Shown: piece by piece, positions 42,151 through 54,649 of the stretch
Layout: every line of letters begins with the position of its first letter
Numbering within the stretch: position 1 is the first letter of the stretch
NCBI GenBank assembly: GCA_030847615.1
Contig: JAUMIR010000001.1
Coordinates: forward strand, 446,702,687 to 446,766,686
Length of the DNA: 64,000 bases
Reading direction: 5' to 3'
From: Gambelia wislizenii
Taxonomy: Eukaryota > Chordata > Lepidosauria > Squamata > Crotaphytidae
Notes under the pieces: generated by a model
Database searches by the model: none
What the model saw: the letters and a program-made list of their open reading frames with translations, nothing else
What the model was told of the DNA's origin: nothing
Made by a program: the position numbers and the translations under genes

Positions 42151-43005
42151 TAAATAGTGAAATCCTACACAAGCCAACTCATAACTAAAAGCATATGCAC
42201 AGGATAGCAGTTAATAGGGATGACTGTGAAACACTTTAAACTTTCAGGGAAAGCAATATATTAACACAAAATAGTATTCTAAAATATATATGTCTGTTTT
42301 CAAAAAATAGGTACAAATTCCTAGCAAGTTCTTAATTCACACTGAATAATGGAAGTTAATTGCCAATAGTACATTGTCTAGCAAAATACAGTCTGTAAGA
42401 CTTTGAAACTGGCCCTCTTGTGTTTTTACTTGTGCAGTAAATTTTGCAATTCTGTATATTTGGTACCTCGAAAGCAGGACACTGCAAGGCAAAAGGAAGA
42501 CAGAAAATAAGCAATTTTATAACAGCAAAGAGTCAACGCAGACATTTTGTCATTCATTTGCACTTAAAGCATAGCAAAAACGTCATTGCTTGGCATGGTG
42601 GATCAGACTACCCTGGGTAAGAAAACTAATTTCAGCGTAGTTTAGCTGTCTTTATGGGCTTTGAAAGACTGCTATTTCAGAAGGCGAAAAGCCTGTGCCC
42701 AGTATTAGGTGAAAAGTATTAGGATATTCTCTTCAGATGAAAAAAAATTATCTCCCTCTTATGTATAGAACTGAAACTGAGAACTGTCAGCCCTTTGTTT
42801 GAAAATACTGATAGAAACTTTTAATGGTCACAGCCCTTCCCACCCACCCTGCCTCCTGCCTCCCCTTTGGCTGAAAACTGCTTTGGTTATTCACCTGGTG
42901 CTAACCATCCTCTTGTCAGCCATGCATGACATTAAGCTACTTCTAGGTCTTCATAGGATGTGCAAGGTTGATTGGGACCAATGCATGTCATTCTAGGCCA
43001 CTTCC
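42151..43005. other. No recognisable feature
   Basis: No gene or repeat is recognised. Confidence 0.45.
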
Positions 43006-43009
43006 TCAT

Positions 43010-43320
43010 CACTATAATTCTAGAGTGAATAACAAGAGGCTGGGAATCTGCTAGCGCAGGCCTCTGCACAGTGCCCTTTCACACTCTTTTATTTGCCCCA
43101 GAGATTTATGCTGCCTATCTCCCTTCCCTTTGTCCACTGGCCAGGCCCTATAAGTCATGTCCCCAGTCTGACAGGTCACATGGGCTGTGCTGCTGCTCTG
43201 TCAGAGTGAGTGATGCCAAGGAGTGATTAAAAGAGAGGAGGGGTGAGAGGTCAGCAGCAGACAGCATGATGGGAGTGTGGAATGTAATTATCAGCAGTGT
43301 GACATACTGCTGGGGGCTTT
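43010..43320. other. Possible conserved non-coding element
   Basis: A repeat-free block with dense site-like words: CTGACAGGTCACATGGGCT near 43168, GAGTGATTAAAAGAGAGG near 43221 and GGAATGTAATTATCAGCAG near 43279. These resemble homeodomain, E-box and related sites. The inference is from composition only. Confidence 0.22.
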
Positions 43321-43589
43321 AATGGATCAACACACATTGGCTGGGGGTAGGGAAAAAGGTTCTAAGGAATGGGTGGACAGAGGATAAAGTAGGAGAGGTT
43401 TGGGGTTTCTTCATCCTCCGTCCCTGCCAATAAGTATGGCGAATGAAAGGAAATGCTTGAAAATGTTCATTTATCCTCTGCTGTTGTGTTTTGTGTAAAT
43501 GGTATAAACTGCTGTGTTGTAAGTGATTTAAACAGTCTTGTGGAAGCATTCGCATGGGGTTGAGAAGGAACTTCCTCAAGTGGCCTTGG

Positions 43590-43725
43590 AACAGGGATAG
43601 GTAAAACTGAGGCTTTCCAGATGCTGTTGGACTACAAAGCCTATCAACCTTGACTAGAAGCCATGCTGGCTGGAGTTGAGAAATGTTGGAGTTCAAGAGC
43701 ATCTGGGGACCGCAGATCATCTATC
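43590..43725. mobile_element. hAT-like fold-back MITE
   Basis: GATGCTGTTGGACTACAAAG on the left is mirrored by GTTGGAGTTCAAGAGCATCT on the right; same broad family as 44.63 kb. Confidence 0.6.
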
Positions 43726-44435
43726 CATGCTGTAGGGGTCCTCAAGTGAGGTGTTACACAATCTAGCACACATCCAGTCATACTGGGACTCCCACAGGGG
43801 CAGGCAACAGTGGTTTTCCTAATGTCTGGGGCCTTCTTGACTCCCTTTATCCCTAGGTAGCATAACCAATGATGAAGGATTAAGGGGGTGGTTCAGCCCA
43901 AAATCAAAGGGAAGTCCATAACTGTCTACCACTGAGCCAGGACTGAGGCTTATTTCTGTAACTGGTCATGGGTAGAATCATGCAATCATTGCCTTTTACG
44001 TGATGATTGCAGTTATAACCGTCCCTATGTCTTTTGTTAGCATGTGTTTGTCTAGGTTAGGTTTAGTTGGAGAAGAGGGGCACTAGTATAGGAGTGGGGG
44101 TTGTGGGGTCTATGTTGGTTTGTGTATTTTATGTGTATTATGCTTTGTATTATGTTTAGTTTTCCCTTATATGTTGTTTTCAGATTAGAAAATAATTGTT
44201 TAATTAATTTTTTTTAAAAAAGCAGTTATTTGAGAATGTCATCATTTGTTTGCTTTGTGTTTTCACTATATGCAAATCATAACATTCAACAAGAAATGAG
44301 TTTTCTTCTTGAATGACATGAATACTTAATTATGACATGAATCAGGCTTCAATAGGTTGCTAGTATGTGAGACACAATTCACAGAATGCCTACAAGTGTT
44401 TATACTAAATGGCTACACTCTAGTTTAGAATATCT
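43726..44435. other. No recognisable feature
   Basis: No gene or repeat family is recognised. Confidence 0.45.
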
Positions 44436-44439
44436 CTGT

Positions 44440-44580
44440 AGCATAGCCTTCTCCAAATTAGCATCTTACATACGTCTTGTCCTACAATTCCCACCATCCC
44501 CAACTAACACTGGCAGTGACATAATGGGAATTTTATTGTAATGCATATGAAAAGCACTGGGTTGGGAAGGCTGCTGTAGA
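44440..44580. mobile_element. hAT-like MITE fragment
   Basis: AGCATAGCCTTCTCCAAATT, TCCTACAATTCCCACCATCC and GGGTTGGGAAGGCTG: the short fold-back family. Confidence 0.55.
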
Positions 44581-44624
44581 ATGTAACATCCCTAGGTTAC
44601 ACAACTTTTGGTTACTTCCAAGCA

Positions 44625-44762
44625 GGCATGGGGAACTTCTGGTCCTCCAGATGTTGTTGGGACTCCAACACCCACCAGGCACATCAACATGGCCAATGGG
44701 TGAGATATTTCAGGAGCTGTAGTCCAATAACATCTGGAGATCCACAGGTTCCCTATCCCTTC
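44625..44762. mobile_element. hAT-like fold-back MITE
   Basis: Clear inverted arms: GGGGAACTTCTGGTCCTCCA and GATGTTGTTGGGACTCCAAC on the left, GTAGTCCAATAACATCTGGA and CACAGGTTCCCTATCCC on the right. Confidence 0.7.
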
Positions 44763-45845
44763 TTTAAAGTATAATGATTACTGGTGTTAAAGTAATTTTA
44801 AACTTTTCTAATATGAGCATGCTCCTAAATATTTGATTGGACCATGAAAAAAAGCCAGTAAGTATCTCCAAAAGATTCCCCAGGGCTTTTTGTCATTTTT
44901 TAAAAAGAAAGCAATTGCCCATGCTCTCAACCCCAAATGTCCACATTCTTCAGGAGACAAAACTCTTTCTAATGCTAGGATGATTACAGGAATCATACCA
45001 GAGTTGCACCCATCTCTACCACAAAGCAAGAGGATAGCTGAGAGTACAGGCAGTCTGGGTAACTGCTGGAGGACTTAGTCTTATAGGCTTTTGGGGAGAT
45101 GCTGAATTTTTGACCTCTTGCACAATCAAGCTTCTGCTTTAAAATGGCAGGGGGTGGGGTTACAAAGATCAAGAACAGGGATAAAAATGGAGGGCATTCC
45201 AACCTGTGTTGCCTTCCCTTTTCTCTCTTCTCCACTGCCTCAATGCCAAATAAACACTTTGTTTATATGTACAGTACTTGGGACATTTGGGCTGTGTTGT
45301 TTTAAAAGAGGATTTCTTACGAATTTTTTTTTCCACATGAAGGACTGACTACATGGTTGCAAATGTACCTACCAGATTCTTACTATTTTCACAAGTTTTT
45401 GTTCAGTTTGTGTTGACTTTTGAGCAGAAAAATCCAAAACATCTTTCTTCCCCATCCCTAAAGAGAGCTCTTTAGAAACAGACTCACAGCAACTCCCCAA
45501 ACAGCTGCACATACTAGAGTATGTCAGGAAATTCATCCTGACTGACAGGAGCCTGCTGTAAATCCTTAAGGGGAAATCCTTATAAAAATGGAACTCTGCC
45601 CATAGGGCAAGTCATCCCCATTCCCAGATCAATAACACCATCTAAACAAGGGAGCTCCTATAAATCCATTAAGGGCTTGTCTACACTGGTGGAAAACTCC
45701 TAACCTGCCCCGTAGCCAGGAGGATGTTTTTGATCTGCAGCAGCCCTGTAAATGCCACACTCACCAGGGCTTCTCCAGAGTATCCTGCTACACTGTAATT
45801 GTAACTGAACTCACAGCGATGTAAAAAAAGTGGTCCAACTCTGCT
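44763..45845. other. No recognisable feature
   Basis: No gene or repeat family is recognised. Confidence 0.45.
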
Positions 45846-45849
45846 GATG

Positions 45850-45932
45850 TGACTCAAGCTGCCTTGAGTCTCTATACTGGGAGAAAGGTGAGATATAAGT
45901 AAAATAATATTAATAATAATAGTAATAATATG
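45850..45932 (+). mobile_element. L2-type or SINE tail with (TAA)n
   Basis: GGGAGAAAGGTGAGATATAA followed by AATAATATTAATAATAATAG: sense version of the reptile L2-type tail. Confidence 0.6.
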
Positions 45933-46103
45933 TCACATTATTTTTGGCAGGGACTGCTCTGTCCCCCCGCCCCCGTTTGCCTGTGCATGAGAATATACAT
46001 TGTCCCAGCATGCTGTATTACTGGATAAGTGGAGCTATGCCACTGGAAGTCCCGCCCCCAGCTTTGCACTGAAGCCAATCTGCAGCCACCACACAGCCAA
46101 TAA

Positions 46104-46136
46104 TCCGGGTATTTATTTATTTATTTATTATCCAGG

Positions 46137-46168
<32 letters not shown>
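46104..46168. repeat. (TTTA)n and (CTAT)n compound microsatellite
   Basis: About five TTTA units at 46108-46130 and about nine CTAT units at 46136-46168. Confidence 0.9.
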
Positions 46169-47650
46169 GGCTTTCCCCTGAAATGTGGAGCAAACTGCGA
46201 ATCTTTTAGACCTGGATTTTCCTGAAGATGCAAATCATCACAAATGTCGTGACTATGGGGCGAGTATGGATTTTTTTGCCCATTTAGACAAGCCCTAAGA
46301 CTGCAATACTATATAGTTATCTGGATCCAGTCCCATTGAATTCAATAAGCCTTACTTATTAGACATGTTTAGGATTCCATTGTAAATGTAGAGTCTGAAG
46401 TTACCTTGCTGCATCACTGTCTAGAAAAATTGACCAAGTTTATTACCATTTCAAAAGTCCTGCCTACCATTTTGCTGGGTCTTGCAGGACCAGACAGCTT
46501 GGTGACTTAGCACCACTATGAATAGAGAAACCTTGACTTTCTGATATAAGAATGTTATATTTGAAGCTAGTTAAAGGGTTGTCAGACAGCTAAAAATATC
46601 TGATACTACTTACATACATTTCATGCTTTAATCTCCCCCTCTGCATTAAAAATGTTTTGCCTCAAAATAAGAGTTGCCAGGTTTTTTTTAAACTCATCTA
46701 TGTTTAACAGCAGTTTTCTACACAGAAATATGTTGTGTGAAAAGAAAAGCTTATGTTTCTCCATATTTCAGGATGTTATTAAAGAGTCACAGGAGCAGAG
46801 TCACTGAAAAGATGATGGCAACCTCTCTTAAACTTCAGCACTCAAAAAAATACTGGCAAGCTGATTATGAGAGTTACAATCGCCCAAAGTAAATGCTTTC
46901 AGGTTCTTATTCAAGAGACTGCATCTGGCCTTTTAGCAGAGTACCATTTGTTTCATGCTGTAAAGCAGAAAAGTTCACATAGGCAATTTGGCAATCAAAA
47001 GAGCTGTGGTTTGCCAAGAAGGAACACTAGCAACAATTTACCAGACCTGGCTATCCTGGACTAAGGTGAATGTCTTGGGAAAACCTTCTGCTTGACCACT
47101 AAAGTGAAACTTTGGGGGCACTTGTATAACTAAGAAGAGGCATTCTGGTGGAGAATTATAACACTTTAAATATAGAACAAGTTAAAAAATTACTTTAGAT
47201 GTTGCTATAGTCTTACTATAGAGCTATCTACACACATTTTCCATTTGGTTTATGGCTACCAAAACAGGATACATTTCCAGCTGAAAATCAGTGAAGCTGT
47301 CATTTCTAGTGTCTTGAATACAAGTAGTTCAGAAAACTAAAGGATTATTTGGATCACAAACTGTCAGTGCAATCCTAAGCACATTTATAACTAAGGAAGC
47401 CCCACTGAACTCAGTGAGACTTAATTATGAAGAAAAAAAAATTGAGGATTGCCTAAGGAAACTTTTTCCTGAGGAAATTTTATAGAAACGTATTTCTTGA
47501 CATCTGTTCCCCAGATCTTGAGATTTGCTGGAGCCAATGAGAAGCAATCTCAAGCAACACACTGAGCTGCTAGACCTCCAGCCCCAACCTATGTTCCTTC
47601 TCCAGAATAAAGAGAGCATGCTTGTGCAGTTTAACCCGGACTGTGTGAGA
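46169..47650. other. No recognisable feature
   Basis: No gene or repeat family is recognised; only short unsupported ORFs. Confidence 0.45.
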
Positions 47651-47654
47651 CTAA

Positions 47655-47985
47655 GGACTTTTTCAGATGCCCCTTACCACGCAAGAAGCCTCCGTAACAG
47701 CAACAAAGCTGCTGCGCGGCAGGTGGTCCGCTTTGGACGACACTGTCCCTCTCTCAGCATTGTCCATGACTGTTCCGGGTAGGATTGAGGGCGGCCGCAC
47801 CATTTTTTACTCACAGAAGTTGTCCGTGAATAAAAAATGGTGCAGCCGCCCTCAATGCTACCCAGAACAGTCACGGACGACGCCAAGAGAGGGACGGCGG
47901 TGTCCGAAATGGACCCCCTGCCGCAAAGCAGCTTCTTTGCTGTTACATAGGCTTCTTGTGCGGTAAGGGGTGTCTGAAAAAGTCC
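47655..47985. mobile_element. 331-bp fold-back element, copy 2
   Basis: Same ends (GGACTTTTTCAGA ... TCTGAAAAAGTCC), same arms and exactly the same length as copy 1 at 21651-21981, with point differences spread over both arms. It is flanked by TAA on each side of the GGAC/GTCC ends, or nearly by CTAAG/CTAAC if the outer G/C pair is excluded. The long ORFs on both strands here are mirrors of the palindrome, not genes. Confidence 0.88.
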
Positions 47986-48160
47986 TAACAGACAGAGGGA
48001 TTTGTTTGACACAGTCTTATTATGCAAGAACTACAAGCCCCAGTGTTGTAGACAGGCAGGAAGGAGGGATCCCTGGTATGAATTGTTGGGAATAACAATG
48101 TTTCCCTTCTGTGCTTTACTGGAAGTACCTTTACAAAACAGGCAACCATAAAATGGATTA

Positions 48161-48395
48161 CAGTTGTCCCTCCACATTCACGGATTTGGCATTCACGGAT
48201 TTAAGTATTCACAGCTTGAAAATTTTTATATTCTTTAAAAAATAATAATCCAAAAAGCAAACCTTGATTTTGCGATCTTATATAAGGGACACCATTTTGC
48301 TATGCCATTGCATATAATGGGACTTGAGTATTCACGGATTTGGATATTCACAGGGGGTCCTGGAACCAAACCCCAGTGAATGTGAAAGGACAACT
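48161..48395. mobile_element. pogo/Tigger-like MITE
   Basis: Preceded by TA, starts CAGTTGTCCCTCCACATTCA and ends GTGAATGTGAAAGGACAACT followed by TA. Interior shared with 31535-31745 (AAAAAGCAAACCTTGATTTT). Confidence 0.82.
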
Positions 48396-49480
48396 TACTT
48401 TTAAACCTCCCAAGAAAGCACAGTAAATCAGCAGACTTTAACTGTTTAAAACATACATGCAACAAACGCGTATTGATTCCAGCATGCAAGCGTAAGATAA
48501 CCACCACACAACCTCCCCAAGTTATATTTCTGGCACCAAAAAGGACTCAGAAACACTTAAAAGTAGTTTAAAGGTATAAAAACATATTTACTCACAGTCT
48601 TAGAATATTTCTCACAGAACATCAGCAGCATAAAGATAATTGAAGTCTAAAACTAGTAAAATGACTAAAAATTACATGATTACAAACAAAATATGCAGGA
48701 TCCCTGCAAGGTAGGTCCTCACTCTAAAAAGATATCATGGCAACTGGCAAAACACAATGGTAGCTTTCCAGACAAAGAGAAGGACTTGAACACACCTCTT
48801 CCTCTGGAAAGCCCTATCACATTTCAGCAGGAAGTTACATCAAGCATTCTGTTTGCTTCTATCAGTTAACCCTTTAGCAGTAAAAACATCTCAACTTATT
48901 GGATTGCAAACTACTTATATCCCAATACAAATGGCAAAGCAAAGAGTCATAAAACAGTGAGAGCAAGTGCTGCTGCTGCTTCTGGTAGAATTTGCAAGCT
49001 TTTGAGTAACTGCCTTATTCATTCACAGATATAGTTTTGATAAAACTTGGGACAATGTCACGTGTGCATTAGAGCATAGATTCAAAGCAACTAATAACAT
49101 TTGTTTTACATTCCATTCAAGCCAGAGAAGCAGAGGAATCGGGAGACTTTCACTTGTCTATCTCACAAGCATTTCATGCATCTTTCTTGTGAAATGTTGC
49201 ATCCGAAAAAAAACCCTTAAAGTCTACATTTGATAAACAATATGAACTACCCCAAATATATTATTAAATGAGATTTATAAGAAACAACTGCAATTAATTT
49301 TCAGTGATATGTGTATAGCCTTATGAATCTTCTGTACATTATCAGGGACTATGCCAGAAGCTGAAAGAAGTTTCAGCATGCTCGCCTTCATTAAGCAAAA
49401 CAAAAACAAAGAAAACCAAAACATTCAAAAACTGTAGGCATTCTATAGTTAATTGGGCAAGAATAGCTAACCCACCTAGT
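48396..49480. other. No assigned feature
   Basis: AT-rich. The block 48500-48900 reads on the minus strand like an old LTR-type sequence (TTTTTATACCTTTAAACTAC, then a CCTTTTTGGTGCCAGAA junction-like word), but no termini or duplication could be found, so it is left open. Confidence 0.3.
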
Positions 49481-49483
49481 AAT

Positions 49484-50166
49484 TGTGGGAAGGTAATGAG
49501 TCTAAAAATAAAATTGTATTAAAAATTCCAGGATCTAGTCCTTTTAAAAACAACAAGAATTATTTCCTTTAAAAAGAGTTAAAATCATTCATTCACTTTT
49601 GACTTCATGTTCATGCAAAGTGCACTTAGGAATGCAGACTTGTAAGCTCAATTATCATTTAAAAGAAAAGTGTATTCAGAGGTCTGGGATCACCCAGTTA
49701 AATTAGACTCATTACAAAACAAAGGAGTCAGTTTAAAATGCAAATCAAAGTTTACTGAAGGTATATCAATCTCAATCTACATACTAAAACAAACTTAAAA
49801 AGAGGTCCCTAACTGACTAATGAATATTTAGGGTAAGAAAACTCACCAGCCTACAATGGTAGAAGGCTCCATGGTGAAACATCATAGCATTGTTACAGAT
49901 GGTTTAAGATGGCAAATATAGCTAATATAGCTCCAGCTTCATGGAGACTCACACTTAAAAGGGAACTTACACAAAAGCAATAAAATTTAAATTAGGTCAT
50001 GTGTTGAATGACCCAGCACTCCAGTTGGCTGGAACTGCCCAGTGAAATAAGAGAAAGGGAACTTGGGCTAAACAAAGGCATGCAGGAAAAAAACCCCTAG
50101 ACTTATCTTAGGATGTGAATGAGGTACACAAGATTGCTTTTACATTACAATGATTATTTCCCCACA
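49484..50166 (-). mobile_element. Solo LTR, family member C, antisense
   Basis: On the minus strand it begins TGTGGGGAAATAATCATTG and ends CTCATTACCTTCCCACA. It shares with members A and B the words CCTGCATGCC.TTGTTT, GGGTCATTCAACACATGACC, then with B the 3' part AGATTGAGATTGATATACC-type, CTTCAGTAAACTTTGATTTG and CTGGGTGATC. Length 683 bp against 692 for B. Its flanks (GTAAT and TACTA) are not an exact duplication, so it is probably the oldest or its ends are off by a few bases. Confidence 0.78.
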
Positions 50167-50635
50167 TACTACAGTAATCTTGACTAATGAGTGTGAATTT
50201 GCAAGAAAACTTGACTTTGGCTAATTCATGATTTTGTAGTGAAAGGGGCCACAAAAATAAAGATTTAAAGTTACTTCATCTAAAATCTACAGCTATGTTC
50301 ATTCATCAGAATAAAAAAGAAAGTCATTGGCAGAATAATCCCTTTGTCAATGACAAAAAAAAAAGATATAAAACAAATACTGTAGCAAACTTGTAGGACT
50401 TTCATCTGCATGTTAAGCAAAGGTAGCAAAGGCGGGAAGTTTCAGAAATACAGAATATATAACAATAATTTCAGGATTGTTGTGTCTGTGTGAAAAGGAG
50501 ACCTGGGCAACACGTTTGTACCAACCTTCACCATGAATCTATACATGCTTAGAAATGCATCAGTTTTCTCCTGTTCTTTATTTTTGCATTTGGGCTGTGT
50601 TCAGAATGTAAAATTAAGTTAGTTTCATATCTCTC
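50167..50635. other. No recognisable feature
   Basis: No gene or repeat family is recognised. Confidence 0.45.
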
Positions 50636-50639
50636 TCTC

Positions 50640-51000
50640 CTTTACAACTGAGGCCAAGGCAGCTGTGGTAGTACTGAATTGTTGTCTGGATGCAGTAAAG
50701 GACTTGATGCAAGTGAACAGACTGAAGCTTAATCCAGACAAGTGTTGTTAGTCCTGTCCATAGGAAAACCAACCTGGGACTGCAGCTTGTTCTAGATGGG
50801 AGTTGCATTCTTTCTGAAAGCTCAGGTATGTAGCTTGGAGGGCGCTCTTGGATCCTGCACTGTCCCTGGAAAACCAGGTTGGTGCAGTGGCTAGAAGCAC
50901 CTTTGCCCAGCTTGGGGAAGGCAAATCTGGCCATAGTGGTTCATACTTCAGTTACCTCCCAATTAGACTATTGTAATGCCCTCTGTACATATCATGACCA
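50640..51000 (+). pseudogene. L2-like LINE reverse transcriptase remnant
   Basis: With stops and frame changes the sense strand reads LDAVKDLMQVNRLKLNPDK, then a NLGLQLVLDGS-like stretch and, near 50955, SQLDYCNALCT. These are the L2/CR1-type segments that follow the RT active site (LNPDKTEV, LDYCNALY). It is far more decayed than the copy at 15433. Confidence 0.7.
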
Positions 51001-52165
51001 TATGCTCCTTTATGACACCAAATAATACAAACTATGAATTATTTTGTATTGATGGAACATACTGAAACAACAGTTGCTGAATAATCTGCAGTTCAACTTT
51101 GATATGGTATTGAATATCTGAGCACACTGTTAGGTCAAACTATCACTATGGAAAAAACAAAAAGAGCACAGGAGCACAGAGTTATTAATGCAATGATCTA
51201 TGGTCATTAGATTTGTAGTTCCACAAGATGTATATATTCTATACCTCTCAGGTATTTAAAAAACAGTAATTTAGGGTCATTTCAAAAGAATTAATGTCAA
51301 GAGGACATTTCAAAGGCAAAACTGAAACATTAAAAAGTAGGGCTCTCTGCTATTATTGGGCCCTTCTAGGATTTAAAATAAGAAGTTGTGGACTGTAAAG
51401 TTGACTTACTTATACAGATACAACATATGAAGTTGTAGACTGCAATGACTCGGCAGATTAGGTGCTGCATCTACAGCAAGTATGAATTAATTGGACTAAG
51501 TTATATATAAAGAAATAATTGTGAATGTGATTTATCCTTAATGTGACAATTTTTTCTGAAGAGCTACATAAAAGAAAAGTCTTAGCAAGACAATGATATC
51601 AAGGTGAGAGAGGCGGAAACTGAGGGCAAGAAACTTCAACATACAAAGCCCTATTGGGCTTATGGTAGTAGGGCAAAAGGTGAGCCATGAGTACCTGGGC
51701 CTAAATCCAACAGTTAGACCCAATTATTGTAGGCCCATTAACTCAATGGGAATTACTTAAGTGTTGACTTACCAAGTTTTCATTGATTCAGTGGGTTTAC
51801 TCTACAATTGGATTTAGGCCCTGGTAGTCTGTTATCTGCTCTGCTTTTAGCTACTTCGAGCGTGTTTCACATCTCCCCTCTTACTGATTACAATGGAATT
51901 ATTGGGAATAATTACATCAGCAACAAGGCTGGCACAACTGGGCTAGTATCATCTCCCTCACCCATTCCAGGGATGTATCAGGGAACACAAGGGCTGACCC
52001 ACCTCTGGAACACCACTTTTGTTGTTTTTGCCACTGGAAAAATGATAGTGGAGTTGCAAGGATGGCTCAAGTTCCATGCCCACACAGAAGCAGCTTGCAT
52101 GGTGGGTCTCTTTTTCAGCTATGAATTTTACATTCTGCAATTGAAAAGGGAGATGCCCTCTATCC
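51001..52165. other. No recognisable feature
   Basis: A 120-codon open frame (51808-52170) overlaps an antisense one and has no motif; not supported as a gene. Confidence 0.4.
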
Positions 52166-52167
52166 TA

Positions 52168-52310
52168 TAAGGATCGCACCCTATATCTGCAGAACCAGTT
52201 ATCCAAGGGACAAAATAGGGGACGGATACCAGAGTTGCACTGGAAAATGCCTAGAGAGGCATGCTCTCTAGTCATCGCTTAGGTCCATGTGAGCAATATT
52301 ATGTTTGCAA
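52168..52310. mobile_element. pogo/Tigger-like MITE fragment
   Basis: GATCGCACCCTATATCTGCA at the left, then GAGTTGCACTGGAAAATGCC and TAGAGAGGCATGCTCTCTAG, as in the interior of related copies. Confidence 0.5.
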
Positions 52311-52754
52311 ACATATAGGATAAGATCCCAAGCTGGGGCTTCTGCATCGTAATCTGAGTGTTTCTCAATGGTAGGGCACACTGGGCTTCTTCACCATGCT
52401 CTACTACAGTTTTTACGTGTCCGTTTCCCAAACTTTAGTTTCTAAGTGCCAATATGGAATACTGCTTTTAAGCATTTCCTTGGAGAAAGAGGTTCATATC
52501 CCACTACCAAAACTTCTAGATGGACATGTTGTTGTTGACTTGTTGCTTACTATATTAACAACTCTGAAAACAACAACAGTTCACTACGAGGAAAACCCCC
52601 CCACAAGGGCTAAAAAAAGGGGGCCCCTGATATTTTCAGGAAGTAAATGTTCCTTAACAATGCTAGAAAAGAATATGGAAAGGGGAGACCCATGAAAATC
52701 CATGTGGGAGCCCAATTTTCCTTTCTGTAGTAATTTCTTTTATTTCGTTGTTTG
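52311..52754. other. No recognisable feature
   Basis: No gene or repeat family is recognised. Confidence 0.45.
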
Positions 52755-52779
52755 CAGCTGCTATCAAATTGACTTGGAC

Positions 52780-54649
52780 TTATGGCACCCTATGAATAAG
52801 AAACCTCCAAGTCACCCTATCATCAACAGCCCTGCTCCGGCCCCAAAGATTCAGGGCTGTGACTTCCTTGATTGAGTCTACCCATCTGTAATTCGGTCTT
52901 CCTCTTTTCCTACTGCCTTCTATCTTACCAAGTATTATTGCCTTTTCTAGTGACTCATCTCTTCTCATGATATATCCAAAATATGACAATCTCAGTTTAG
53001 CCATCTTGGCTTCTAGGGAGCATGCTTGATTTGCTCTAAGACCCACTGATTTGTCTTTTTAGCAATCCACTGTATCTGTGAACTCTTCTCCAGCACCATA
53101 CTTAAGATAAGTTTTCTTTTCATCAGCTTTCTTCACTGTCCAGCTTTCACAAACATACATAGAAACTGGAAATACAATAGCATGGACAACCCTAACCTTA
53201 ATATTCAATGGTATATCTTTACACTTCAGGATCTTGTCTAGTTCCTTCATAGCTGCATTTCCAAGTCCTAGGTTGCTGCCACACTGCAGAAATAATGCAG
53301 TTTGACACCGCCTTAACTGCCATATTTCAATGCTATGGAATTCTGGGATTTGTAGTTTTGTGAGATATTTAGCCTTCTGTCAGGGAGCTCTGGTGCCACA
53401 ACAAACTGCAAATCCCAAGATTCTATAGGATGGAACCATGATAGTAATAGCAGTGTCTAACTGCATTATTTCTGCACTCTGGCAATAGCCTTAGTCTTCT
53501 TCTGATTTCTTGACTGCAGTCTCCATTCTGATTAATGACTGAGTCAAGGTATGGAAAATCTTGAACTATTTCAATGTCTTCATCCTCTACTTTAAAGTTA
53601 TGTAAATCATCTGTGGTCATTCTTTTTGTTTTCTTAATGTTCAACTGTAAATCTGCCTTTGTACTTTCTTCTTTGGTTTTCTTCACGAATAGTTCCAGGC
53701 CCTTGCTATTTTCTGCTAGTAGTATGGTGTCCTCTGCATATCTTAAATTGTTGATGTTAGTTCCTCCAATTTTCACACCATTATCCTCTGACTCTAATCC
53801 TGGCTTTATTTATTATATGTTCAATGTACAAGTTAAACAGATTGGGTGATAAAATGCAGACTTACCTGAGCCCCTTGCCAACTGGAAACCATTCCTTTTC
53901 TCCATATTTTGTCCTAACAGTAGCCTCTTGTCTTGAGTACAGATTACACACCAGGATGATCAAATGTTGTGGCACACCTGTCTCTTTAAGAGTGATCCAT
54001 ATTTTTTCATGATCTACACAATCAAAGGCTTTGCTATAATCTATAAAGCACTGGGTAATTTTCTTCTGAGCTTCTTTGGTGCACTCCGTTATCATGTTTG
54101 CAATAGGATCCCTAGTGCCTCTTCCTTTCCTGCAGCTTAAGCATCTGGCATCTCTTGCTCCATATATGGTAAAAGTCTTTGTTGTAGAACTTTGAACATC
54201 ACTTTGTTTGTATGGGAGATTAATACAAAGGTCCTGTGGTTACTGCAATCCCTGGTGTCCCTCTTCTTGGGGACTGGAATCTATATTGAGCTTTTCCAAT
54301 CTATGGACCATTCTTTTGTTTTCCATATTTCTTGACAGATTTTAATTAGAACTAGAGTGGATTCTGCCTCTGTAGCTTGAAGCAGCTGTACTGGTATGCA
54401 ATCTGTTCCTAGGGATTTATTTCTCCCAAGTGCTCTAAGTGCTTCTTCCATTTCATTTTCTAAAATTGTGGGTTCACCTTCAAATGGTTCTTCTTTGAAT
54501 GAGCCTGTCATCTTGTTATCTCTTTTATATAGTTTTTTTAAAATTAATTTTAATATTTTACATAGTTTTTCAGTGTATTGTTTCCATTGGTTTTTTATTT
54601 CTGCTTGGTTATGCAATAAGTTCCTCTGCTTGTCATAGAGCATCCCCAC
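52780..54649 (-). pseudogene. BovB reverse transcriptase, broken
   Basis: In order on the minus strand: ALGRNKSLGTDCIPVQLLQA (54281-54649), a QCFIDYSKAFDCVDHEKIW finger/palm motif (53862-54095), then the active-site region NNLRYAEDTILLAEN (53423-53776), where the usual YADD is YAED. Further on are CKDIPLNIKVRVVHAIVFPV (53059-53250) and KMAKLRLSYFGYIMRRDES, GKIEGSRKRGRPNYRWVDSI (52780-53046). Frameshifts and stops separate the blocks, and the MITE at 53272 interrupts the region. No activity is expected. Confidence 0.85.
53272..53486. mobile_element. hAT-like fold-back MITE nested in BovB
   Basis: Arms GCAGAAATAATGCAGTTTGA and CTAACTGCATTATTTCTGC are complementary, and the middle has GGGATTTGTAGTTTTGTGAG against CAAACTGCAAATCCCAAGAT. 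It is flanked by AGTCCTAG (53264-53271) and AGCCTTAG (53487-53494), an 8-bp duplication with two mismatches, as hAT insertion would give. Confidence 0.8.

Noticed and set aside
43319..43720. A 133-codon antisense gene
   Set aside because: Overlaps a fold-back MITE at its 5' end and encodes no recognisable motif.
46104..46168. CRISPR-like array
   Set aside because: These are simple tetranucleotide repeats without spacers, and the window is vertebrate.
48500..48900. A fourth LTR
   Set aside because: Some 3'-LTR-like words on the minus strand, but no termini, no flanking duplication and no match to the three good LTRs.
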